Assembly (NCBI GenBank): GCA_020152595.1 | Contig: JAIGNY010004316.1 | Span: 281,501 to 345,500, forward strand | Length of the DNA stretch: 64,000 bases | From: Chiridota heheva | Lineage: Eukaryota > Echinodermata > Holothuroidea > Apodida > Chiridotidae | Direction: 5' to 3' | Shown here: piece by piece, positions 11,360-23,014 of the stretch | Numbering within the stretch: the first letter of the stretch is position 1 | Layout of the letters: the number at the start of each line of letters is the position of its first letter | Translations under genes and position numbers: made by a program | The notes under the pieces: generated by a model | Told to the model about the DNA's origin: nothing | The model's database searches: none | What the model saw: the letters and a program-made list of their open reading frames with translations, nothing else

Positions 11360-11731
11360 ATGGAGGACAGGTCCCCGAGTGTCGATGTTTTACACACCCA
11401 GGATGTCCCGCGATGCGTAGCATGCAAACGCTTCTTTAAATTACGCTCAAGTGACATCCATCTCACGTGTTACACGTGTAGATTATGCTGCGAGTCAAAT
11501 CCTTGTACTCTTTGCAGCGATTGGGACCTAGCGGCGTGGTCGGAGCACAGACTCCACCGCGACCGGTATTTTCAAAAAGCGGCGGAGAAAGTGGAGAAGC
11601 GATGGTCTGATAGGCCCTCTTCGTCTTCCCCCCGCCGCCACCCAGGCCCAAAGCGCACCCACTTCCCGTCAGGGAGGCGGGGCCGCCGCCCACTCTCAGC
11701 CGAGCGCCTCTTGTCGGGCCCCCTCAGCTGA
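11360..11731 (+). CDS. DIRS gag-like protein, N-terminal Cys-rich part
   Basis: Starting at the ATG at 11360 the frame gives 123 residues. Residues about 18-52 hold clustered cysteines (CVAC, then CYTCRLCC, then CTLC), which look like a zinc-binding knuckle of DIRS ORF1. A basic, Ser/Pro-rich tail follows (about residues 80-123). The upstream ATG at 11291 is in the same frame but lies in leader-like sequence, so I prefer 11360. ORF1 of DIRS elements is normally several hundred residues. The continuation is found in other frames at 11900-13140, so the stop at 11731 is probably a frameshift effect. Confidence 0.6.
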   Translation: MEDRSPSVDVLHTQDVPRCVACKRFFKLRSSDIHLTCYTCRLCCESNPCTLCSDWDLAAWSEHRLHRDRYFQKAAEKVEKRWSDRPSSSSPRRHPGPKRTHFPSGRRGRRPLSAERLLSGPLS

Positions 11732-11859
11732 GTAGGCGTACGCTAACACGTACTCCAGTGGTGCCTAGCACGGTGGCGGAGCCTTCCCCTCCCGTCTCCC
11801 CGTTAGGGTCTCCCCAATGAGGCAGACCCCGGAGGAGGGACAGGGATCAGGACAGTGCA

Positions 11860-13140
11860 CACAAGGAGAGACAGAGTCGACGTCATAGGTCCTCTCCCTC
11901 ATCCTTCTCTTCCTCATCCTCCCCTGAACATAGGAGGAGACATGGGAAGCGACATCGGGGCCACCCCCTAGAGGATCCCGCTTTTCAGGACACACTCAAG
12001 AAAACACTTGAGACTTTGGTGTCACAGGCACTAGAGCGGAGGCTTTCGCCTCCTACTCCTCTCTCCACGGCAGCTACCACTGCCGCGGCTTGGCATCCCC
12101 CTGACCCTGAGGTCTTGGAGGAGGATGCCCTCGACATCTATCCCTCGGGAGAGGAGGTCGATTTGATTTTCTGGATACGGCACGAGACAGCCCCCCCGGT
12201 ACGGGGGACTTCTCCTGCCGCCCCGGCTCCAGCCACCCTCAGTGCCGCTTTTATGATGCTGAATGCACCGGATATGGCCCCCGTATCCTACCGGATATCG
12301 GACAAATCCTCTTTCCACCACCTCCCCCTGTGGACCCCTTTTACAGGGGAAGCGGGCTGCCCAGCTTTTGGATTTCCTTGAACGGGAAATCAAGCTGGAG
12401 GTCACAGAGGCACCCATAGCCGAAGCGGTCTCAGCGTAAACTGCTCAGCTCAGCCACAAGGGATGCTACGCCAACGGCTAAGCATTTCCCCATTGATGCC
12501 TCGCTGGTGTACAGGATTAGGCATTGGGCTAGGATCCCGGACAGAGACTGGACGGCCTACAACCGGGACGTTGATCAGGTCACATGTCCAGCCAACTGAC
12601 TATCAGGCGCTTCTAAAGACCCCCGGAATCCCGGAGGGAGTGTGGGAACTCCTCAGTCAACCGGCGAGCGGCACCGCAGCTGTGGGCAGGGCTCCGAATT
12701 TCGTGGCCCTGAGGTCCAGCGGAGGAACGATTTCCTAATAGCTGTCGACCGGGCCGTACGACGGGGTTATAAATACCAGGCCCTTGGCGTATGGGTAACA
12801 GAGGGCTTAGACTCGGTCTTGTGCAGGCATTTCCCAACCGACGTCCTTACACAGACCCTGCCTCTGTTGACTGGACTCTTGGATTTGCTCGACGCGACTG
12901 TCGACCAACTTGCCCGAGTCTCCACTGAGACGATCCGGGAGAGACGCGAGAATATTCTCCCTCTCCTTGGACGCTCTGCCGTCACTCAGGCGGATCTTCG
13001 GCGGTTGCCTACCGATGGTCCGGACCTATTTGCTGGTCACTTTCGAGATATTCTGTTGCGCCAGGCTGGCCGCCAGGACGATCTTCGGAAGACTCAGAAG
13101 CTGTTAGCAAAAGGAAGTCCTTCTCTTCTCTTCCCGCTCG
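11860..13140 (+). pseudogene. DIRS gag-like ORF, middle and C-terminal part, multiply frameshifted
   Basis: ORF1-like sequence runs through several frames. 12016-12381 has an acidic segment (DPEVLEEDALDIYPSGEEVD). About 12440-12590 in another frame has AKHFPIDASLVYRI and then a stop. About 12740-13135 in a third frame has a helical region (RRNDFLIAVDRAVRRGYKY, then LDLLDATVDQLARVS, then ADLRRLPTDG and DDLRKTQKLLAKG). The last part resembles the C-terminal helices of DIRS gag-like proteins. The frames change at least three times. No RT finger or palm motif occurs here. Confidence 0.65.
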
Positions 13141-13171
13141 CCGCCACGGTCGTATACGGAGGAACGGATCC

Positions 13172-13939
13172 TTGCCGTGCGGGCGGGAGCCGACGTCCTT
13201 CTCATTACCGGCGAGAGCCTGGCTGGTATTCTTGGGGTACCTAGCCAGCCTCGTAGATGTAGTCCCCATGTGCAGGTTTTACATGCAGGTTCTACAATTT
13301 CATCTACTGGGTCATTTCATACCATCCCGGAGAGACCTCAGCGTCCTTGTTCCCCGTACGCAGGCGGTGGTTCCCCACATTTGGTGGTGGTGCGTCCACT
13401 CTCACCTGTCACAGGGAGCGATTTTTCTGCCCGTCAGACCCTCGGTATCGGTGGTGACCGATGCGTCTTTGACGGGGTGGGGAGCGCATTTAGCGTGGTC
13501 CCAAGTCGCGGGATTTTGGACGGACACTTGGTGCGGTCAGCACATCAATCTATTGAAACTGGAGGCGGTCCGCCGGGCTCTTGTTCACTTCCTACAACAG
13601 GTTCGAAACAAGTCCGTTCTATTACGCACCGACAACACCACGGTAGTGGCGTTTATCAACAGACAGGGAGGCACGAGATCCAGGAGTCTCTGGATCTTAG
13701 CCAGGTCCAATTCTGTCTTGGTGCATGTTAAACAAGGTCACGCTCCAGGCGGTCCACCTGCCAGGCAAGGAGAACACGATCCGGATCTGTTATCCCGCCT
13801 CCAAGGAGCCCCCACAGAGTGGGCCCTTCTCCCGCGGGTGGCCGAGGCGATCTGGTTAACCTTCGGTCTCCCGGACGTCGATCTGTTCGCGTCCGTGGAC
13901 AACCACAAGCTACCAATTTTTTGCGCTCACCCCGATTGA
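13172..13939 (+). pseudogene. DIRS RT thumb remnant plus RNase H
   Basis: The frame opens into RT thumb-like sequence (FLGYLASLVDVVPMCRFYMQ, then a paired-Trp motif HIWWW). It runs into a full RNase H domain with its acidic residues: TDAS (Asp at about residue 97), LKLEAVRRAL (Glu about 131), RTDNTTVVAFINRQGG (Asp about 154) and EHDPDLLSR (Asp about 203). The segment after it (LPDVDLFASVDNHKLPIFCA) is the usual DIRS linker. It stops at 13939, and the downstream continuation (WVVDTFTIRW...) is in another frame. The RT catalytic core expected before residue 15 is absent from the element. Confidence 0.85.
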
Positions 13940-13944
13940 GAATC

Positions 13945-15237
13945 TGGGTGGTCGACACGTTCACGATCAGGTGGGCTCACTTCGTGGGCTACGCCTTCCC
14001 GCCGTTCGCTCTAGTACCGAGAGTACTGAACAAGGTGGTGTCCGATCAGTGTTCCATGTTTCTTCTGGTAGCTCCCAATTGGCCCGGCCAGCTGTGGTTC
14101 CCTCAGCTGCTCAATCTTGTCGCAGGTTTCCCGTACGAGCTTCCGGTCACGGACGAGTTAGTCTCCATCCCGGGCTCCGGCAAACTGCACCACAACCCAA
14201 GAGCACTCCATTTGACTGTGTGGCCTCTATCCGCGAATCCCTTGTGTTGCAAGGTCTTTCGCAGGCAGCTGCCCAAATGGCGGCCTCTAGCTGGAGATCT
14301 TTCGCTTTGGGCATGTATGCTTCCAGGCTCGGAATGTTCCGAGACTGGTCAGTTTTTCCGCATACAGCGCCTCTTGGTGACGTAGCAGATTTTTGTTGGT
14401 CCAGTTTAATCTGAATAAATCCATCAAGGGGTTCAGGACGGCCATAGCGGCTATCCACCAGGGCTTCCTCGACGGCTCGACTGTCACCGACGCGCAGCCT
14501 CTGGAAAGATTGATTAAAGGCATGTTCTTACAAAGGCCTCCAGTTCAGAACCTTGCTCCCCCTTGGGATATGCAGGTGGTCCTCGAGAGTTTGGCACGGG
14601 CTCTGTTTGAGCCTTTGCCAGTTTGTCCTATCAAGGAACCGACTTTAAAAATGGTGTTTTTACTTTCTGCAGCCTCGGCTAGGCGGAGGGGCGCTCTTCA
14701 CGCACTTTCCCACAAAGAGGGTCATTTCGCTTTGAATCGGGGGGCGTTCATCTCGTGCCCGACCCGGCCTTCTTAGCGAAGAATCAGACGGTCAAGTTTT
14801 TACCTGAACCTCTTTTCCTCTCGTCGCTCGCTACGTTTTCTGACACGACAGAGGACAAGGTCTGGTGTCCCGTTCGATGTCTCAAACACTATATCAAACG
14901 TACGCAATCCTTTCGGAACGACGTCACCGCTCTTTTTGTGTCCTTCCAACAGCCGCATCGAGCTGTCTCGTGTGATACGATTTCACGCTGGATTGTCCAA
15001 GCGATCACATACAATAGGTCCGCATTGTTCGCGGAACGTTCGCTTCAGGTACACCAGGTACGAGGCATAGCGGCGTCAATTGCGCTTTTCGGGGGGGTTC
15101 CCCTTCACGAGATCCTTCGTGCTGCAGTATGGAAAACGCCAGCCACGTTCGTCTCAGCTTATCTGGTGGATATTCAGGACTATCAGGGCAGAGTTGCACG
15201 GGCCGTTCTTTCTGGAAGAGGACCACCCCCTTCTTGA
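13945..15237 (+). pseudogene. DIRS linker and tyrosine recombinase, frameshifted
   Basis: The linker (YAFPPFALVPRVLNKV and LLVAPNWPGQLWFPQLL, ending near 14385) overlaps the start of the recombinase in another frame (VLQGLSQAAAQMAASSWRS, 14230-14414). The recombinase continues in a second frame (FRTAIAAIHQGF and LIKGMFLQRPP, 14393-14776) and in a third (14755-15237). Catalytic residues are visible: an Arg in SAASARRRGAL, His and Arg in VHQVRGIAAS, Trp in AAVWKTPATF and the Tyr nucleophile in SAYLVD. So the R-H-R-W-Y set is present, but the gene is split by about two frameshifts (near 14400 and 14760). It would have excised or integrated a circular cDNA intermediate. Confidence 0.85.
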
Positions 15238-15239
15238 GG

Positions 15240-15846
15240 TGAATATTCTTCACTTATTCCCGTTCTTTTGTTCCTTTCAAGTGGTTTACGTTATTTTCTT
15301 AACGTTTTCTCGTTCCTTCATTTTCACTAACGTATAATTTCGGCCATTGTTCGGGCTCTGGTTATTTTGTTTGTTTATTCTAGCGAAACTTTGCCGTTGT
15401 TTTGGCGATTGTTCTTTCCCAACGAATTTTTTGTCAATTCTTGACGCATTTCATTTCGTTTCCGTTTTACTAACGCGGTTTTTGGTGTTTCCTGCTTAGT
15501 TTACCTTTACAGACAGTTTGTTCACTTTATGCTTTTCTGACCCGCTCTGGTTCTCTGACGAACTTGGCGAGTTTTCGTCGTGCCGTTTTGAGCGTAGTTT
15601 GCAGTTTGTTTCTGTTCAAGGTTGGTTTTGCGTTGCGTGTCTTCACGTATGGTTCACTTTTGTTCTGTAGGCGTTTTACCTCTAGTTTTGATAGTTCAGA
15701 AGAAGCTATCCGGAGGTCTTTCGTACTTAAGAGGAGAAGCTTTTTCGTCCCTTACAGGGGATTTGACTATTGCGAGTTTAGTACCAGCCATTAAAAAAAA
15801 AATATGCTGCGGTCTGAACTCCCTTCCTTCCTCTCCTCGGTTGCAA
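15240..15846 (+). other. DIRS 3' non-coding region
   Basis: T-rich sequence after the recombinase stop with repeated GTTTTC, CGTTTT and AACG phrases. It has short open frames but no domain. Confidence 0.6.
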
Positions 15847-15950
15847 TCTGATCGCATATTAATAGTATGGGGTATAACTTGAAGTAAATTTACCCCGCTA
15901 AGCGTAGCGGGGATATTTACGAGAGTTATACTTACCTTCCATGCATCCCG
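15847..15950 (+). repeat. DIRS internal complementary region
   Basis: The first part (GCATATTAATAGTATGG, GGTATAACTTGAAGTAAAT) is the complement of the left tip at 9423-9460. It joins directly to CCCCGCTAAGCGTAGCGGG and GAGAGTTATACTTACC, the complement of the right tip at 16105-16155. This is the template-switch junction used in circular DIRS replication. Confidence 0.9.
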
Positions 15951-15987
15951 CCCGCCTCCCCTCTCGTTCAGGCCTCGGTGGAATGTT

Positions 15988-16122
15988 GAGTGAGGTAGTA
16001 CAGAGGTATTATAGAGGTCAGGGCTTGGCTGGTTACTACGTTTTTTAGGGTCGGTTAGAAGTGCGTTAGAATCAGGTCATGTGACCAGATTGCATATTAA
16101 TAGCATGGAAGGTAAGTATAAC
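15988..16122 (-). repeat. DIRS right inverted terminal repeat
   Basis: Complement of 9433-9568. The unique right tip (CTCGTAAATATTCCCGC, then TACGCTTAGCGGGGT) extends to about 16155. Confidence 0.92.
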
Positions 16123-16339
16123 TCTCGTAAATATTCCCGCTACGCTTAGCGGGGTTATTTTGTATCAAAAATTATTTCTTTAAAAAAATTATTTGTTCTT
16201 TATTTATCCAAGATCTTATTATTAACATACTTAGCTCGAATGGAATTAACCAAAATAGTAGAAGGAAGGAAGATATTTCCAACGTGTTTAGTCAGTAAGA
16301 TAGAAGCTTTTCAATAAAACATGGTGGTAAAAAGGATTT

Positions 16340-19295
16340 CTGGGATGGATTCTGATGGTGGAATTTCAGATTGGTATTTAAGGTAAGGTCTCTTGTAATG
16401 GTGGAATTTCTCATTGGTATATAAGATAAGGTCTCTTGTAATGGTGGAATTTCTCATTGGTATCTAAGGTAAGATCTCTTGTACTGGTGGAATTTCTCAT
16501 TGGTATATAAGATAAGGTCTCTTGTAATGGTGGAATTTCTCATTGGTATCTAAGGTAAGATCTCTTGTAATGGTGGAATTTCTCATTGGTATATAAGATA
16601 AGGTCTCTTGTAATGGTGGAATTTCTCATTGGTATCTAAGGTAAGATCTCTTGTAATGGTGGAATTTCTCATTGGTATCTAAGGTAAGATCTCTTGTAAT
16701 GGTGTAATTTCTTATTGGTATATAAGATAAGGTCTCTTGTAATGGTGGAATTTCTCATTGGTATATAAGATAAGGTCTCTTGTAATGGTGGAATTTCTCA
16801 TTGGTATCTAAGGTAAGATCTCTTGTAATGGTGTAATTTCTTATTGGTATCTAAGGTAAGGTCTCTTGTAATGGTAGAATTTGTGATTGGTATCCAAGAT
16901 AAGGTCTCTTGTAATGGTGGAATTTCTCATTGGTATCTAAGGTAAGATCTCTTGTAATGGTGGAATTTCTCATTGATTTCCAAGGTAAGATCTCTTGTAA
17001 TGGTAGAATTTCTCATTTGTATCTAAGGTAAGGTCTGTTGTTATGGTGGAATTTCTCATTGGTATGTAAGGTAAGGTCTCTTCTGATGGTGGAATTTCTC
17101 ATTGGTATCTAAGGTAAGATCTCTTGTAATGGTGGAATTTCTCATTGGTATCTATCAGGTAAGATCTCTTGTAATGGTAGAATTTCTCATTAGTATCTAA
17201 GGTAAGGTCTCTTGTAATGGTGGAATTTCTTATTGGTATCTAAGGTAAGATTGTAATGGTGGAATTTCTCATTTGTGTATATTAGGTAAGATCTCTTGTA
17301 ATGGTGGAATTTCTTATTGGTATCAAAGATAAGATCTCTTGTAATGGTGGAATTTCTCATTAGTATCCAAGGTACAGTCTCTTGTAATGGTGGAATTTCT
17401 TATTAGTATCCAAGGTACGGTCTCTTGTAATGGTGGAATTGTATCTAAGGTAAGGTCTCTTGTAATGGTAGAATGTCATTGGTATCTAAGGTAAGGTCTC
17501 TTGTAATGGTAGAATTTGTGATTGGTATCCAAGATAAGGTCTCTTGTAATGGTGGAATTTCTCATTGGTATCTAAGGTAAGATCTCTTGTAATGGTAGAA
17601 TTTCTCATTGGTATCCAAGGTAAGATCTCTTGTAATGGTGGAATTTCTCATTGTTATCTATCAGAAAAGATCTCTTGTAATGGTAGAATTTCTCATTTGT
17701 ATCCAAGGTAAGATCTCTTGTAATGGTAGAATTTCTCATTTGTATCTAAGGTAAGGTCTCTTGTAATGGTGGAATTTCTTATTGGTATCTAAGGTAAGAT
17801 TGTAATGGTGGAATTTCTCATTTGTATATATTAGGTAAGATCTCTTGTAATGGTAAAATTTCTCAATGGTATCTAAGGTAAGATCTCTTGTAATGGTAGA
17901 ATTTCTTATTGGTATCTAAGGTAAGGTCTCTTGTAATGGTGGAATTTCTCATTTGTATCCAAGGTAAGATCTCTTGTAATGGTAGAATTTCTCATTTGTA
18001 TCTAAGGTAAGGTCTCTTGTAATGGTGGAATTTCTCATTAGTATCTAAGGTAAGGTCTCTTGTAATGGTGGAATTTCTCATTGGTATCCAAGGTAAGATC
18101 TCTTGTAATGGTAGAATTTCTCATTTGTATCTAAGGTAAGGTCTCTTGTAATGGTAGAATTTCTCATTTGTATCCAAGGTAAGGTCTCTTGTAATGGTGG
18201 AATTTCTTATTGGTATCTAAGGTAAGATTGTAATGGTGGAATTTCTCATTTGTATATATTAGGTAAGATCTCTTGTAATGGTAAAATTTCTCAATGGTAT
18301 CATTAGTATCTAAGGTAAGATCTCTTGTAATGGTAGAATTTCTCATTGGTATCTAAGGTAAGGTCTCTTGTAATGGTGGAATTTTCTGTATTTAAGATCT
18401 CTTGTAATATCATTTGTATCTAAGGTAAGATCTCTTGTAATGGTGGAATTTTCTCATTAGTATCTAAGGTAAGGTCTCTTGTAATGGTGGAATTTCTCAT
18501 TGGTATCTAAGGTAAGGTCTCTTGTAATGGTGGAATTTCTCATTGGTATCCAAGGTAAGATCTCTTGTAATGGTAGAATTTCTCATTTGTATCTAAGGTA
18601 AGGTCTCTTGTAATGGTGGAATTTCTCATTTGTATCTAAGGTAAGGTCTCTTGTAATGGTAGAATTTCTCATTAGTATCTAAGGTAAGGTGTCTTGTAAT
18701 GGTAGAAGGTAAGATCTCTTGTAATGGTCATTTGTATCTAAGGTAAGCTCTCTTGTAATGGTGGAATTTCTCATTTGTATCCAAGGTAAGATCTCTTGTA
18801 ATGGTGGAATTTCTCATTTGTATCTAAGGTAAGGTCTCTTGTAAAGGTGGAATTTCTCATTTGTATCCAAGGTAAGATCTCTTGTAATGGTAGAATTTCT
18901 TATTGGTATCTAAGGTAAGATCTCTTGTAACGGTGGAATTTCTTATTTGTATCCAAGGTAAGATCTCTTGTAATGGTAGAATTTCTCATTTGTATCCAAG
19001 GTAAGATCTCTTGTAATGGTAGAATTTCTCATTTGTATCAAGGTAAGATCTCTTGTAATGGTAGAATTTCTCATTTGTATCTAAGGTAAGATCTCTTGTA
19101 ATGGTGGAATTTCTCATTGGTATCTATCAGGTAAGATCTCTTGTAATGGTAGAATTTCTCATTAGTATCTAAGGTAAGGTCTCTTGTAATGGTGGAATTT
19201 CTCATTAGTATCTAAGGTAAGGTCTCTTGTAATGGTGGAATTTCTCATTGGTATCTAAGGTAAGATCTCTTGTAATGGTGGAATTTCTTATTGGT
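16340..19295 (+). repeat. 3-kb minisatellite, 43-bp unit with AAGGTAAG
   Basis: Roughly 65-70 copies of a ~43-bp unit. Each consists of GGTAAG(A/G)TCTCTTGTAATGG followed by TGGAATTTCTCATTGGTATCTAA. Variants replace GGTAAG by GATAAG, and ATCTAA by ATCCAA or a longer ATATATTAGG. A few units are truncated. Every unit carries a match to the U1 5' splice site consensus. No gene overlaps it. Confidence 0.95.
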
Positions 19296-19299
19296 ATTA

Positions 19300-20200
19300 A
19301 GTGTTTCTGATTTTTCCATGTTACATAATGAGTAATTGTTTCTCACAGACAAGTTATGTCACATGTAATGGAATGACCAATCAGTGTTCAAAACACATTA
19401 CAGAGACAAACTCAAAAGAAAGAAAAAAAGACATATCTAATGAAATAATTTATTATAAAACTGAAAAAGACGAGTTTTTCTTATTTCAAAATTTCTCCAA
19501 TCTCTCCCCAATTCAATCAATTAAAGATTTTGACTTTTTTAATCTTTTATCACAAACACTTTTAAATCACAAACTCATAAACCAACAAAAATGTATTTCA
19601 ATTTTTTCCTCTTTTAACAACGAAGATAAACATCTATTACATTCAAAGTGTATACACAATAAATCAATTAAGAACATGTAATAAACCCTGAGCACTATAC
19701 TGACTAGTACGTAAAGAGATAAGAATTTATCTCCTGACCATTTTTTCTACAAATTCCTACTTTTTACATCAGAATTAATTCCTGATGCAAAAAAAAAAAA
19801 CACATTTTGAAAATTCTCATATAAATATCTGATAAACAAAGGAATAAAAATTAAATTGATGAATTTTCACACAAAAATTTGTAGGAAAGAAAAGATTTTA
19901 ACAGTAAGAATTGTTTGTTATAAATGGAACCACTGATTGAAACAAAACAATACCCCAAAACCTGTTGGTTCTTGTATATACTTCACATTTGCAATACACA
20001 AGTTGAATGCATGCATGTAGCTTTTCTATGTTCCCATAGTTTGCCATGTTCACATAATTTCCTATATTAACATAACTTGCTATAATATCATCATCCACTA
20101 CATTCACTGTGCAAATTTAAAAATTAACAATAACAACAAAATTACCCCCCCCCCAAAAAAAAAAAAAAAAAAACAGGTTTCTTGGCACTTTCAATGACTT
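19300..20200. other. No gene seen
   Basis: AT-rich DNA. A 126-codon frame at 19301-19681 is Ser/Asn/Lys-rich, has no recognisable domain and looks incidental. A C/A homopolymer run occurs at 20146-20173. Confidence 0.45.
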
Positions 20201-20202
20201 GA

Positions 20203-21171
20203 TGTTGTCAATGATTTGATGTTGAAAATGATCATCAGGGAAAACAAATCTCCCTCGTCAAAACATTTTGACAAAAATTTCTAAGCATCTTCTAATCGTA
20301 AAACTTTCTCCTCCCTAATCTTTAACTTGGGCAATAAAGCTTACGTTTAATGTCACATTATTTCCAAAGGCCAACTACTCTTATATCTACCACTTGCAAA
20401 TGCTACAATACCTACATGTACATCATATCTATTGCCTTGGTACCAGGGCATTCGTGGCTACTGAACACCGTAATACTTATCAGGCACTTGACCAAAATGC
20501 CAAGTCATTTTGTTTTTGCAAATTCATGTTGATTTTCAACAAACAGAAGTACCATCTTAAGCTACAATTTTCAGTTGTTGGTTGCAAATATATTCACTCA
20601 TCGTGTACACATAATTACATATACAAATGCAGGTAACAACCAATAAAAATAATGTATGCATTTTGCATACTTGAAGTGGGAGTTAGTAAGATTATTTTAT
20701 TTCTTCAACTAAAGCAAAGCATTCAGGTGTGTTGGTTTGACGTAAGTTGCAAACATCTTTTTCAAATAAATTTCACACTATGCTGGGTCATGAGTTTGTT
20801 TATCTGCTTTGTACTCGAGGAGTAATAGGCTAAGGTCCCTACAATAATCAAATCACTTTCTTCTATGCAATGGTACTGAATATCATGAATTATGTCATTA
20901 TTCTCTTCCATGAAATTGAAGAAAAAACAACAATTTGAGCTAAAAGAAAATGAGGTATATTTCATTTCAAGAAAAGAATTATATTCTTATTAAAAGTAAA
21001 CTGAATTTTGCCAGATAGTTTGAAATGATGCCGAGTACATGCCAAGTACATGCTTCGTATTCCAAAAAGAATGAACACATTTTTTCCTCAGTTTGAAAGA
21101 ATTACTGTGGTAACTAATCAGTAACTTGAGTAAAAAGTTCGGATAAGTTAAAAGCTTGCCCTTACTAAAAA
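20203..21171 (+). repeat. ~0.95-kb duplicated segment, copy A
   Basis: It aligns almost base for base with 23015-23972. A small 60-codon frame at 20350-20532 has the same translation in both copies, but nothing marks it as a gene. Differences are scattered substitutions and short indels. Confidence 0.88.
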
Positions 21172-21174
21172 AAC

Positions 21175-23010
21175 GACAAGAGAAATGGTGGTCCTCTACT
21201 TTACCTGGTTGTTTTTTTAATCAATAAAATACATAAGGATTTTCCACCTTTTCCATAATTGTCTGGCAAGAGTGCATCTGGAAATATTTCTCTGTTTTCC
21301 CATGTTTGACAACCATTGGCTGGTTGGACTACAATAACCATCTTTCCCAAGATTTATTTGACACACATTTCCCCTATATTTTCCATACAAAAACCAACAC
21401 TTTTACCACCATGTGGGAAAAGGTAGTTTTCTAGGGAAATCTGATAAAGGTAGGAAAGAAGGAAAACTATAGTCTACCCACCACATAAAATATTGGAAAT
21501 GGTTGTCAAAAATGAAAGTGTTGTTAATGTATGCTAACGTTTGTCATAAAATGGTAAAGTATGGGTTAAAAAGGTAGAAAAGCAAGGGTGATTTTCATTG
21601 TTTTATGAAGGTTTGGGTGGAGAAAAGTGGAAATTCTATCAAATCTGTGTTTTTTTTTGTAAGGGTGCTTATTAAAATATTTAGTTCCTTTCTTCACTGT
21701 TTTGTTCCTCTTTCATCTAAAAAAAGAACATGCCTGATTACTTCTATAAAATCTCTTTGAGGTAGTTTTTTTAAGTCTTATTTCGATAACTTTATCCTTT
21801 AACCTTTATATCAAATACTCTATTAAGTTCCAAAATTTGTGTCTTGATTTGATTTAAAAAAAAAAAAAAGGACTTATTACTAAAACTGATGTTGATGAAA
21901 TTTCCTCAAAACTGATTACAAAATTCATTGCATACAAAAATCTCAGAAACATACTAAACTTGTTGTCTTTAATTAGAATATGCTTGGAACGAGAAAATAT
22001 ACAATTAAACAGGTCTACTTTGCTTGCAACATTAATCAGGACTAATTTTTGAATTTTTAAAAGAAATGGCTGTAAACAGTCTACAAATGTTTAACTTAAG
22101 GAAAATGATATTACTTAGAGGTTTAACTTTGGCTTAAACATATTTATAAGATTCTTCTTACCTCTTACAATCTCCTCAATTCACTGCTACAGGTATACAA
22201 CTTCCATAGCATGATGCAATATTTATCCAAACTGATTTTCATGTCTGATAAACTATATCATTAAAACTATGTCATTAAAACTTTACAACAAACAATTCCT
22301 CATACTTTCAACACAATGTAATTGCAAACTTTTCACAGGTAATACGACTAATGGAAAAGCTGTATTTTCCTTCGCCTTTCAATGTAATATTTAAACAAAG
22401 TTATTAGCACACTTGGTAGATGAAATTTATCTTAACGTTCTGTATGGAATTCTTTTTCATAACCATCTTTAGAGAAATGATTTAACAGCTTTCTTTTAAC
22501 CAACCGATGTAAGAACTATTCTTCAATAAATAAAATACACCATGCAGCTGCTATACGATAACTTGTTAATTAAGATGAATCAGAATGTGCAAAAAAGAAA
22601 AAAAATGGGAAGCGATAATTTCTCAATTTCATAGTTGATTCTAATATGTTGCCTTGCTGTGTTGTTGCTTTGTGTCCTTTCTTACATTCATTTTATTTAT
22701 CAGATTTTTTCACATAAATTTGCAGCATAAACTTACAAATCTGAGACCCTTAGGTGTAAATGGCACAATGTAATATGTGATCACAATACAAACTTAGTTA
22801 GCAGTGGAAGATCGAAAGTTCAAACCTTCCAAGCCTTTAAAGATTTATTTGGGCCAGGGACGTATGAAATGTCATCTCTAGGAGAAAAAAAAGGAGGGGG
22901 TAAAACAAATTTGTGTAAATTATCTTTCCATCAAGTTTCTGCTAATTGGGAAATCCCCTTTAAATTCCAGGGGATTTCCTTCATTTTCTGGAGATTTCCT
23001 TCATTTTCTT
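21175..23010. other. Spacer between the duplicated segments, no gene seen
   Basis: AT-rich non-coding DNA with poly-A and poly-T runs. Nothing recognisable on either strand. Confidence 0.45.
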
Positions 23011-23014
23011 TTTA

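Larger units (their letters stand above)
9423..16155 (+). mobile_element. DIRS-type tyrosine-recombinase retrotransposon, RT-deleted
   Basis: The element has the split inverted architecture of DIRS elements. A left terminal repeat (9433-9568) is repeated inverted on the right (15988-16122). An internal complementary region (15847-15950) is the complement of the left tip joined to the complement of the right tip. It encodes, in order, a Cys-rich gag-like protein, an RT thumb remnant with RNase H, and a tyrosine recombinase. No target-site duplication is evident, as expected for recombinase-mediated insertion. The RT fingers and palm are missing and several frameshifts are present, so this copy is not autonomous. 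Its GC content is clearly higher than the flanks. Confidence 0.9.

Noticed and set aside
11463-12417. Minus-strand frames opposite the DIRS gag region
   Set aside because: Shadow frames of GC-rich coding sequence; no domain.
19301-19681. 126-codon open frame next to the 43-bp array
   Set aside because: AT-rich, Ser/Asn/Lys-biased translation with no domain and no splice or promoter context.
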